Assembly (NCBI GenBank): GCA_942492715.1 | Contig: CALOFW010000024.1 | Span: 7,980-71,979 of the forward strand | From: Sva-07 sp942492715 | GTDB taxonomy: Bacteria > Actinomycetota > Acidimicrobiia > Acidimicrobiales > Ilumatobacteraceae | Length of the DNA: 64,000 bases | Direction: 5' to 3' | Shown here: one piece after another, positions 1 to 6,168 of the stretch | Layout of the letters: every line of letters starts with the position of its first letter | Numbering within the stretch: the first letter of the stretch is position 1 | The notes under the pieces: model-generated | The model's input: only the letters and a program-made list of their open reading frames with translations | What the model was told of the DNA's origin: nothing | Databases searched by the model: none | Translations under genes and position numbers: made by a program

Positions 1-413
1 GCGGTGACATGTTGGCGTACGGGCTCGGCACCCCGGATGGGCTCGTCAAGGCCGGCCTGCACGGCGTCGGGCCGGAGATCGATCCGGACGATCGCCCGTC
101 GCAGGTTCCAGGCGCCGTCGAGGCGCTCGAGGAGTACGCCCGCGAGTGGCTGCCCGGCGTCGAACCCACGGCGTTGCGGAGCACCGTGTGCCTGTACGCG
201 TCGAGCGCCACCGACGACTTCGTGCTCGATCGCGACGGCCCCATCGTGGTCGGCGTCGGCTTCGGTGGTCACGGCTTCAAGTTCACCCCGGCGATCGGTG
301 AACGTCTCGCCGACCTGGCAGACGAAGCGCTCGGCCTTCGCCCGGCCGGCCCGCGTCTCTTCACCGCCGCCCGCGCCGCTGGGACCACCGGACAGCCACA
401 CTCCTGGCGGTGA
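1..413 (+). CDS. FAD-dependent sarcosine/amino-acid oxidase (DAO family), C-terminal part
   Basis: This is the last ~136 codons of a gene that begins before the window. The sequence GVGFGGHGFKFTPAIGE matches the conserved C-terminal flavin-contacting segment of the monomeric sarcosine oxidase / N-methyl-amino-acid oxidase branch of the DAO family. VCLYASSATDDFVLDR contains a Cys-Leu-Tyr that aligns with the Cys-Met-Tyr to which FAD is covalently bound in monomeric sarcosine oxidase (family knowledge). Such enzymes oxidise secondary amines or N-methyl amino acids and release hydrogen peroxide. The N-terminal dinucleotide-binding motif is outside the window, so the substrate cannot be inferred. 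The stop is at 411-413. Confidence 0.8.
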   Translation, partial: GDMLAYGLGTPDGLVKAGLHGVGPEIDPDDRPSQVPGAVEALEEYAREWLPGVEPTALRSTVCLYASSATDDFVLDRDGPIVVGVGFGGHGFKFTPAIGERLADLADEALGLRPAGPRLFTAARAAGTTGQPHSWR

Positions 414-532
414 CATCGGCCTGACAAACGCGCGCTCGCCGGTTCCGTTCTCCAGCCACTCGATCAGTTGCGGTTCACCCGCGGCCGACGACGCCACACA
501 CTTCGCCGTCGTGCTCCGCCGGCCGGCGCTCG

Positions 533-614
533 AACCCTGTGACACCCGCGTGCGCACACTCGCACGACCGACTCCCTCCTCGCACACCGTCACATCACGA
601 TCCGAGGAGTCACC
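533..614 (+). promoter_or_regulatory. Leader shared with the one at 17588-17672; possible RBS-sequestering RNA
   Basis: Bases 533-581 match 17588-17638 at about 42 of 49 positions, including GTGCGCACACT and CCGACTCCCTCCTC. CTCCTCG at 576-582 is complementary to CGAGGAG at 603-609, which is the ribosome-binding site of the small gene at 615. Both copies end in GAGGAG five bases before an ATG, and both lie before a MazF-type module. Folding and regulation are inference. Confidence 0.5.
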
Positions 615-791
615 ATGCGCCGCCATCACCGACCGATCCCCTTCCCCGGGCCGATCCCGCCCGGGATGATGCGCATCAGCGCCGACATCCCCATCGAGAA
701 GTGGGAGGAACTCCAGCAGGCGAGTCGACGCCGCGGCGTCCACGTCGATCACCTCATCCTCGCCGCACTCGACTTCGCGGCCACGGCATGA
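615..791 (+). CDS. Small ribbon-helix-helix-like protein (58 aa)
   Basis: A 58-residue reading frame starts at ATG 615 behind a strong GAGGAG (604-609) and ends at TGA 789-791. The N-terminus is basic and proline-rich (MRRHHRPIPFPGPIPPG). The rest, MRISADIPIEKWEELQQASR followed by a short second helix, has the strand-helix-helix pattern of small ribbon-helix-helix DNA-binding proteins. It sits 77 bases before an antitoxin gene and behind a leader that is repeated before the other MazF module of this window. It could be an accessory regulator or a solitary antitoxin. No family could be named with confidence. Confidence 0.5.
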   Translation: MRRHHRPIPFPGPIPPGMMRISADIPIEKWEELQQASRRRGVHVDHLILAALDFAATA

Positions 792-868
792 GCGCATCCC
801 GAAGGCCACCGATCGGACAGCCGCCGCCGTGCATCCCGTTCTGCATGACATCTTGTTATGCTGATCTG

Positions 869-1117
869 GTGCCGCAGCTGGTGACCCGCATCGACGACGA
901 GACCGCCGCAGCCATCGATGCGCTCGTCGACGCGGGCGACTTCGCATCTCGCTCCGACGTCGTGCGCGCCGGTGTGCTCCGGCTGATCGAGGAGCGACGA
1001 CGACAGGCGATCGGCGACCAGATCGTCGCCGGCTACCAGCGGACCCCCGAGACCGCCGAGGAACTCGCCGCCGCCGAGGCGAACGCCCGAGCGATGATCG
1101 CCGACGAGCCGTGGTGA
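869..1117 (+). CDS. Ribbon-helix-helix antitoxin of a MazF-type module
   Basis: 82-residue protein starting PQLVTRIDDETAAAIDALV, the typical short strand of a CopG/ParD-like ribbon-helix-helix domain. A helical, acidic, alanine-rich tail follows that would wrap the toxin. The GTG at 869 was chosen because TATGCT (857-862) lies exactly six bases before it, giving a leaderless transcript, and because the conserved strand starts there. The stop overlaps the toxin start in GTGA (1114-1117), the usual sign of translational coupling. It should neutralise the toxin and repress its own promoter. Confidence 0.8.
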   Translation: MPQLVTRIDDETAAAIDALVDAGDFASRSDVVRAGVLRLIEERRRQAIGDQIVAGYQRTPETAEELAAAEANARAMIADEPW

Positions 1118-1428
1118 CCACTCGGCCCCGTCAGGGTGACATCTGGTGGGCCGAAGCCGAGGACAAGCGTCGGCCGGTGCTGATCGTCAGTCGCGACGTC
1201 GCCGCCGCACACCTCAACCGGGTCGTCGTCGCTCCGGTCACCCGCACCGTTCGGTCGATCCCCACCGAGATCGCGCTCGGCACGGATGAAGGTCTCGACG
1301 TCGAGTGCGCCGCATCGTTCGACAACCTCGGCCCCCAGCCCGTCTCGATGCTCACACGACGCATCGGACGTCTGCACGATGCGCGCAGCCGGATCTGCCA
1401 CGCACTCGCCGCACTCGCCGACTGCTGA
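1114..1428 (+). CDS. MazF/PemK-family toxin (putative mRNA endoribonuclease)
   Basis: 104-residue protein. RQGDIWWAEAEDKRRPVLIV is the N-terminal signature of MazF/PemK toxins: the strand GDIWW and the conserved RRPVLIVS. VVVAPVTRTVRSIPTEIAL supplies the core strands with the Thr of the family active site, and SFDNLGPQPVSML matches the 'D-x-x-x-x-v/l' segment after it. Family members cleave mRNA at short sequences and are held inactive by the antitoxin made from the upstream overlapping gene. Start GTG 1114 overlaps the antitoxin stop; GTG 1111 is an alternative. Confidence 0.85.
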   Translation: MTTRPRQGDIWWAEAEDKRRPVLIVSRDVAAAHLNRVVVAPVTRTVRSIPTEIALGTDEGLDVECAASFDNLGPQPVSMLTRRIGRLHDARSRICHALAALADC

Positions 1429-1484
1429 CACAGCCTGGACAGCGATGTGATCTCCACAGAGGGGACAGGTCGACATCCTCGGCG

Positions 1485-1517
1485 ATGTGGTCACATCACC
1501 GGCTACTGTGGTCACAT
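1485..1517. promoter_or_regulatory. Paired operator and leaderless promoter of the Phd/PIN module
   Basis: TGTGGTCACAT occurs twice, at 1486-1496 and 1507-1517, 21 bp apart (two helical turns). The upstream copy sits in the inverted repeat ATGTG-GT-CACAT. The second copy overlaps the -10 TACTGT (1504-1509) and the start codon at 1516. A related ATGTGATCTCCACA is at 1445-1458. The arrangement fits autorepression by the Phd/YefM-type antitoxin. Confidence 0.55.
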
Positions 1518-1770
1518 GGAGGTCGGGATCAGAGAGCTCAAGGCGAAGTTGTCGGAGCACCTGCAACGAGTCGACGAGGGGGAGACGATCATCGTGACCG
1601 ACCGCGGCCGGCCGGTGGCACGCCTCGTTCCGTACGACACGTCGTCGGCGGTCGAGCGCGGCATCGCGGAAGGATGGATCGAACCCGCTCGCCGAACCGG
1701 TCTCGGCCACGCCGAACGCCACCGTTCGACGCAGTCGGTCGTCGAGGTTCTGGACGCCGACCGGTCGTGA
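1516..1770 (+). CDS. Phd/YefM-family antitoxin
   Basis: 84 residues. MEVGIRELKAKLSEHLQRV and GETIIVTDRGRPVARLVP are the two conserved blocks of the Phd/YefM DNA-binding domain: strand-helix 'reLk..ls..l..v..Ge.i.vt.rgkpvA.lvp'. The C-terminal ~40 residues are charged and probably bind the toxin. The ATG at 1516 lies six bases after TACTGT, so the mRNA is probably leaderless. The gene overlaps the next one in GTGA (1767-1770), and it has paired candidate operator sites at its promoter. Confidence 0.88.
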   Translation: MEVGIRELKAKLSEHLQRVDEGETIIVTDRGRPVARLVPYDTSSAVERGIAEGWIEPARRTGLGHAERHRSTQSVVEVLDADRS

Positions 1771-2168
1771 CGCTCTACGTCGACTCGAGCGCGCTGCTCA
1801 AGCGATACGTCGACGAGCACGACTCGGCGGCGGCCGTCGAACTGATGAGCACCGACCCTGTGCTCGTGACATCCCGGATCACCGAGATCGAGGTTCGCCG
1901 CAACCTCGCCCGGCTCCTCGACGGCGACGCCTGGACCGCGGGTCGCCGCCAGTTCGAAGTCGACCTCGACGCGTTCGCCCTCGTCGGACTGGACGCCACG
2001 ACGTGCAACGAAGCGGCGGCGATCGCCGAGCGCACGGGATGCCGATCACTCGATGCGCTCCACCTCGGCTCGGCAGTACGAGCCGGGGCGTCGACGACGT
2101 TGCTCACGTTCGATGTCCGTCGAGCACAGGCAGGTCGAGCGATCGGTCTCACCGTCATCGGCGTCTGA
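1767..2168 (+). CDS. PIN-domain toxin (VapC-like ribonuclease)
   Basis: 133 residues. The PIN acidic residues are all visible: Asp in TLYVDSSALLKRY, Glu in ITEIEVRRNLA, Asp in CRSLDALHLGSA and Asp in LLTFDVRRAQA. These coordinate the metal used for RNA cleavage in VapC-type toxins. The GTG start at 1767 overlaps the antitoxin stop. Pairing of a Phd/YefM-type antitoxin with a PIN toxin is common in actinobacteria. The RNA target cannot be read from the sequence. Confidence 0.87.
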   Translation: MTLYVDSSALLKRYVDEHDSAAAVELMSTDPVLVTSRITEIEVRRNLARLLDGDAWTAGRRQFEVDLDAFALVGLDATTCNEAAAIAERTGCRSLDALHLGSAVRAGASTTLLTFDVRRAQAGRAIGLTVIGV

Positions 2169-2204
2169 GACGTCACCGCCCTCGCGCTCGGCGCCGCGGC
2201 GCCG

Positions 2205-2933
2205 TCAACCGGCGTCGAAGGCCCAGTCGATGTCGGGTTCCAGGCCGAGCTCGGATCGCACGAGCGCGTCGTACCCGCGGGCGTGGGCGACCGCCTCGGT
2301 CCGGTTCCCCTCGGCGAGGTGGCTCCGGACGATCAGGGCGTGCGTCGTCTCCCTGAACGGCTCGGTTCGCAGCACGACCAGACACAGCTCGATCGCGCCG
2401 GCGAACTGGCCGGCCTCCAACAGATGGGTGGCGATCGCCTCCAACGCGTGAACCCGCAGGTTGTGGAACTCGCTGCGTTCGGCCTCGATCCACTCGTCGT
2501 ACCAGTCGACCAGGACGTCCTCCAGGAACGGCTCCGGCGACCAGACCAACGGCTCCGGATCGGAGTCGGCGTGCAGCAGCCGGCGCGCCCGGTCACGGGC
2601 ATCGTGGAGATCGACCCGGACCGCCCCCGAGAGCCCGATGTCGTCGCGACCACGCCGCAGGACCCCCGGCATCGAGTGGTGCAACCGGCTCATCGTCGAA
2701 CGGAGACGTCGCATCGCCGTGGAGGTCGACACGTCACCCCACAGTCGTCCCGCCAGCCACTCGCGCCCGATGTCGCCGCCGCGCAGGCACACCAGCGCGA
2801 GCAGCCGAGCCTCGGAATGGGTCAGCTCGTGCCGGTGCCCGTCCAGGACGACACCGAAGTGGCCCAGCACCCGCACCGCGACCTCATGGTCGCTCCGGGT
2901 GGCATCTCGCCTCGTCGACGTCGGCGGTGGCAT
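2205..2933 (-). CDS. Small SARP-family transcriptional activator (winged helix + BTAD)
   Basis: 242 residues. Residues ~19-110 form an OmpR-like winged helix (VRVLGHFGVVLDG, then RLLALVCLRGGDIGREWLAG). Residues ~115-240 are a bacterial transcriptional activation domain (DARDRARRLL, WSPEPFLEDVLVDWYDEW, GAIELCLVVLRTEPFRETTH). SARPs bind tandem heptamers on one face of the helix and recruit RNA polymerase. This is a minimal SARP with no ATPase or TPR extension. Start ATG 2933 was chosen for the GGGGGA ribosome site just upstream and for the domain boundary. It is divergent from the papain-like protease gene, whose promoter carries a SARP-like repeat array. Confidence 0.85.
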   Translation of the reverse strand: MPPPTSTRRDATRSDHEVAVRVLGHFGVVLDGHRHELTHSEARLLALVCLRGGDIGREWLAGRLWGDVSTSTAMRRLRSTMSRLHHSMPGVLRRGRDDIGLSGAVRVDLHDARDRARRLLHADSDPEPLVWSPEPFLEDVLVDWYDEWIEAERSEFHNLRVHALEAIATHLLEAGQFAGAIELCLVVLRTEPFRETTHALIVRSHLAEGNRTEAVAHARGYDALVRSELGLEPDIDWAFDAG

Positions 2934-3046
2934 TCGGTCCCCCGTCCTGCTTGCCCTGCACGCCCGCCCAACGTGGGCCTCCAGTATGCACGCGCGCTGC
3001 GTGGTTGTCGAGTGGACGCTCCGTGACGTTTCGGCGCGCGACCCGG

Positions 3047-3099
3047 CGACGCCCGTCGGACGCCCACCGAACGCCACCTGAACGCGAGGAGTGAAGACT
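3047..3099 (+). promoter_or_regulatory. Candidate SARP binding array and -10 of the protease operon
   Basis: Four heptamers, CGACGCC (3047), GGACGCC (3058), GAACGCC (3069) and GAACGCG (3080), start exactly 11 bp apart. This is the spacing known for SARP sites. A -10-like AAGACT (3094-3099) begins eight bases after the last one, again as in SARP-activated promoters. The array is ~70 bp before the protease start. Binding by the adjacent SARP is inference. Confidence 0.6.
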
Positions 3100-3156
3100 C
3101 GACCACCGTCCGACAACCAGCGGACGTGACCCACACGACGACAACGAGGAGGAGCA

Positions 3157-4263
3157 ATGGCTCGGAAATCACTGGATCTCGAACAGCTCGAACGCGATCT
3201 CGAGTCCGCGGGGATGCCGTGGGCCCGGGCGGAGAACTCGATGACGGCGCTCACCGAGGACCAGCGCGTCCTCCGGCTCGGCGTCGCCCCACCCCCGGGC
3301 GAGATGACCGTCGAGGCGGCCGCGCACGCCTTCGAGGAAGGACTGTCCGCCGTGGTCCCGCCGGGGACCGACATCGGCGCGCCGTCCAAGATCGACCATC
3401 GAGCGCTGAACGGCAACAACTACACGACACCCGTCAAGAACCAGGGGTCGTGCGGGTCGTGCGTCGCGTTCGCCACGGTGGCCGTGATGGAGACCACCTA
3501 CAAACGCAAGTCGAACCAGCCGAGCCTGGCCTTCGACCTGTCCGAGGCGCAGATGTTCTACTGCCACGCCCGCTCCGAGGGCCGCACCTGCGCCAACGGC
3601 TGGTGGCCGGAGAACGCCTTCAAGAAGGCGCGGGACATCGGCATCACCCACGACGTCCACTACCCCTACACCCCCGGCGATCAGGACTGCAGCGGCCTCG
3701 ACGCGAACTGGCAGGCCGACATGGCCAAGGTCGTCGGCTACCAGAAGCTGACCTCACCGGCCGACATGAAGAACTGGCTGGCGACCCACGGGTCGATCAG
3801 CGGCTGCTTCGTCGTCTACCAGGACTTCTTCAGCTACAGCAGCGGCGTCTACCGCCACGTCAGCGGCGAGGCCGCCGGCGGCCACTGCGTCGAGATCATC
3901 GGCTACGACGACGCGCTGGGCTGCTGGATCTGCAAGAACTCGTGGGGTCCGAACTGGGGAGACAGCGGCTACTTCAAGATCGCGTACGGCCAGTGCTCGA
4001 TCGAGACGTGGTCGGGGCCGTGGGGTCTCACCAACGTGTCGGCCCGGCAGTGGCGGACGAACGTCAAGGTCACCGGGCTGTGGGCCAACAGCGCCGACCT
4101 CAACTCCTGGGCGTACCTGAGCGGCGTCGGATGGCGCAAGGTCTGCGACGACTCGCGGACGGTGTCGGAGACGATGCTCGCCCAACTCGCCTTCGCGAAA
4201 GCCGCCGGGACGTCGATCAGCGCCCTCGACGACGCCAATGAACTCCGAGAGATCTACGCCTGA
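3157..4263 (+). CDS. Papain-family (C1) cysteine protease with an extra C-terminal domain
   Basis: 368 residues. The C1 catalytic set is complete: Gln96 and Cys102 in NQGSCGSCVAFA, His243 in GGHCVEIIGYDD and Asn261 in CKNSWGPNWGDSGYFKI. Papain's Trp after the catalytic Cys is Val here. The ~78 N-terminal residues include RVLRLGVAPPPGE and probably form a prosegment; no signal peptide is visible, so the enzyme appears cytosolic. Residues ~304-368 form a separate domain (VTGLWANSADLNSWAYLSGV...ELREIYA) repeated in the next protein. Start ATG 3157 follows GAGGAG. It lies downstream of the SARP-like array and upstream of a partner gene; a chagasin-type inhibitor gene is convergent. Confidence 0.9.
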   Translation: MARKSLDLEQLERDLESAGMPWARAENSMTALTEDQRVLRLGVAPPPGEMTVEAAAHAFEEGLSAVVPPGTDIGAPSKIDHRALNGNNYTTPVKNQGSCGSCVAFATVAVMETTYKRKSNQPSLAFDLSEAQMFYCHARSEGRTCANGWWPENAFKKARDIGITHDVHYPYTPGDQDCSGLDANWQADMAKVVGYQKLTSPADMKNWLATHGSISGCFVVYQDFFSYSSGVYRHVSGEAAGGHCVEIIGYDDALGCWICKNSWGPNWGDSGYFKIAYGQCSIETWSGPWGLTNVSARQWRTNVKVTGLWANSADLNSWAYLSGVGWRKVCDDSRTVSETMLAQLAFAKAAGTSISALDDANELREIYA

Positions 4264-4278
4264 CTGGAGGTCAGCACC

Positions 4279-4686
4279 ATGACGAACACCAACGGCATCC
4301 CCACCCAGACCGATCCGCACCTCGGCGCGCTCGCCGCCGAGGCGACGGCGGGCAGCCCCTCCGAAGCGTTCAGCGACTCGATCGCCGGCAGCACGGCGGC
4401 GACGGCACCGCCTCAGCTGATCCCACCCGAGGAGACCGCGGCGGCCGGCGACACCGGCATCACCGCGTGGCTGTCGAACAAGAAGATCGTGGGCGTCTGG
4501 TCGAACGCGTCGAACAAGAACTCCTGGATCAACGTCCAGGGCACCGGGTGGCGTCGCATCCACCCGGCGAGCGAGAACGCCGTCGTCGCGATGACGATCC
4601 TGGCATCCCACGCAAAGGCCGACAACCGCAACGCGTCGGTGCGGGTCGAGAGCGACAACCACGTCCACGAGATCTACGTCTGGTGA
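4279..4686 (+). CDS. Partner protein sharing the protease's C-terminal domain
   Basis: 135 residues, 15 bases after the protease stop and so probably co-transcribed. Residues 1-65 are Ala/Thr/Pro-rich and likely disordered (GALAAEATAGSPSEAF, TAATAPPQLIPPEE). Residues ~69-135 (KIVGVWSNASNKNSWINVQG...HVHEIYVW) align with the last 65 residues of the protease: G-V/L-W-x-N, NSW, GxGWR+, a helix rich in Ala/Leu, and a final EIY. No signal peptide or membrane segment is seen. It may be a substrate, scaffold or binding partner of the protease; no function is known to me. An upstream GGAGGT supports the start. Confidence 0.75.
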   Translation: MTNTNGIPTQTDPHLGALAAEATAGSPSEAFSDSIAGSTAATAPPQLIPPEETAAAGDTGITAWLSNKKIVGVWSNASNKNSWINVQGTGWRRIHPASENAVVAMTILASHAKADNRNASVRVESDNHVHEIYVW

Positions 4687-4707
4687 CGCGGGGACGGCGC
4701 CGGGCGG

Positions 4708-4748
4708 CGAGGAGCGACTCGACCGAGGGCCGGTCGGTTCACTCCTCG
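4708..4748. terminator. Hairpin between convergent protease operon and inhibitor gene
   Basis: CGAGGAG (4708-4714) pairs with CTCCTCG (4742-4748), within GC-rich flanks that allow more pairing (GGCGCC at 4696-4701, GGCGCC at 4750-4755). It lies between two converging genes and could end transcription from both sides. No T-tract is present. Confidence 0.3.
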
Positions 4749-5083
4749 CGGCGCCCGCCGCCCGCGACCACGACGTCGAAGACGACCCGGTCGGCGGCCG
4801 GGCCCTCGGGCTCCCAGGGTTGACGCGACACGAACTCGAGTGCGCCCGTGCCGGGACGTTCGGCGCGCATCGTCCACACGCGTGCGCCGGCGGCGCCCGG
4901 GATCATCTGATCGGGTGCTCGCACGTGCTCGGCGACGACGACCACGACGTCGTCGGAGGTCAGGAGCCACCGGAACCCGGTCGTCGCGTTCTCGACGAGC
5001 TCGATCCCGAAGGAGTCGCCCACAGCGCACTCGATCACCCGATCGGTGTCTGATCGTCGGTACACCTCGTTCGGCGTGTCCAT
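4739..5083 (-). CDS. Chagasin-type (I42) inhibitor of papain-like cysteine proteases
   Basis: 114 residues. The three loops that insert into the active site of papain-like enzymes in chagasin are recognisable: NATTGFRW (family NPTTGY/F), IPGAAGARVW (family GxGG) and SRQPWEP (family RPW). The remaining strands fit the small beta-sandwich. There is no signal peptide, so it would act in the cytosol. Start ATG 5083 follows GGAGGAGGG. The gene ends 52 bases from the end of the protease partner gene on the other strand. This places a C1 protease and a family-matched inhibitor side by side, which suggests self-protection or control of the enzyme. Confidence 0.8.
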   Translation of the reverse strand: MDTPNEVYRRSDTDRVIECAVGDSFGIELVENATTGFRWLLTSDDVVVVVAEHVRAPDQMIPGAAGARVWTMRAERPGTGALEFVSRQPWEPEGPAADRVVFDVVVAGGGRREE

Positions 5084-5226
5084 GGGTCCCTCCTCCCCGG
5101 AACCCTACGCCCGAACACCGAGGCGGTCACCCGTTTCTCGAGCATGCGCCGGTTCGCCCGAGACGATGACGAGCAGCATCGACCCTCGCCGCATGTTCAC
5201 CCTCTGGATGCCCGACGCCTGATCCC

Positions 5227-5970
5227 CTACCCGGTCGGTCGACGCCAGACGCTGACGTGCGACGGGCTGTCGCCGGTGAACGGCGAGCGGTCCCACCCCG
5301 CCCAACGGTGCTCCAGCGTCAACCCGGCGATGCGCGCCATCAAGTCGAGCTCGGACGGCCAGACGTAGCGGAACGGTGCCGTGAACTCCTCGAACCTGCC
5401 GTCGGCGCTACGGCGGAAGTGGCGCGACCGGGAGATCTGCAGATGCGTGCGATCCGTGAAGTCGTCGAGCCCGACGTAGTCGTCGTCGACGGCGAACGGC
5501 ACCGCAGGCGCTCCCGGCGGCAGACGACGCAGCGCTGGCACCCCGTTCTCGATCACGAACCGCCCACCTGGCAGCAGGTGGCGGGCGGCGTTCTCGAAGC
5601 AGGCGACCTGCTCGTCCTGGGTCGTCAGGTTCGTGATCGTGTTGAACACGAGGTACACGAGCGAGAACTCGCCCTCGACCCGAGTCGTCGCCATGTCGCC
5701 CTCGACCGCACGGATCGCCGTGCCACCCGGCGCCCGACGCAGCTCGGCGAGCATGTCGGCCGACAGCTCGATGCCCGACACGTCGATCCCGCGGGCGGCC
5801 AACGGCAACGCCACCCGACCGGTTCCGACCGCGAACTCCAGCACCGGACCGCCGCCGGCCAACGACGCGAGGCAGTCCACCGTCGGCTCGAGGACCTCGG
5901 GCGCGAACATCGCCGCGACCGTGCGGTCGTAGGTGCGGGCGACGTCGCCGACGAAGCGGTTCTCGGGCAT
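5227..5970 (-). CDS. Class I SAM-dependent methyltransferase
   Basis: 247 residues. Motif I is VLEFAVGTGRVALPLA, followed by the acidic ribose-binding end VSGIELSADMLAELR and EGDMATTRV. HLLPGGRFVIENGVP is the typical 'LkPGG' post-core segment. The order matches small-molecule methyltransferases of the UbiE/BioC-like fold. Start ATG 5970 (MPENRF) was preferred to a TTG at 6006 because it fits the fold's N-terminus. The substrate is unknown. It is transcribed in the same direction as the inhibitor gene but 143 bases upstream, so co-expression is uncertain. Confidence 0.8.
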   Translation of the reverse strand: MPENRFVGDVARTYDRTVAAMFAPEVLEPTVDCLASLAGGGPVLEFAVGTGRVALPLAARGIDVSGIELSADMLAELRRAPGGTAIRAVEGDMATTRVEGEFSLVYLVFNTITNLTTQDEQVACFENAARHLLPGGRFVIENGVPALRRLPPGAPAVPFAVDDDYVGLDDFTDRTHLQISRSRHFRRSADGRFEEFTAPFRYVWPSELDLMARIAGLTLEHRWAGWDRSPFTGDSPSHVSVWRRPTG

Positions 5971-6168
5971 CGCTGCAGCCTCGTGCACCGGCCGATCGAC
6001 AGGCAAGCAGGTTTGCGGTGCTCAGGGTTCGGTGTTCGGTTCAGCGGGCGCCGTCTCAGTACTGCTGCCCGTTGCGCGATTGCTGTGCCCAGCAGAGGCG
6101 AGGCAGCCATAAGGTGCCTTGCGATCGTTTCGCCAGCAAGTTCACCTCGAACCAGAATGTGACGCCTC

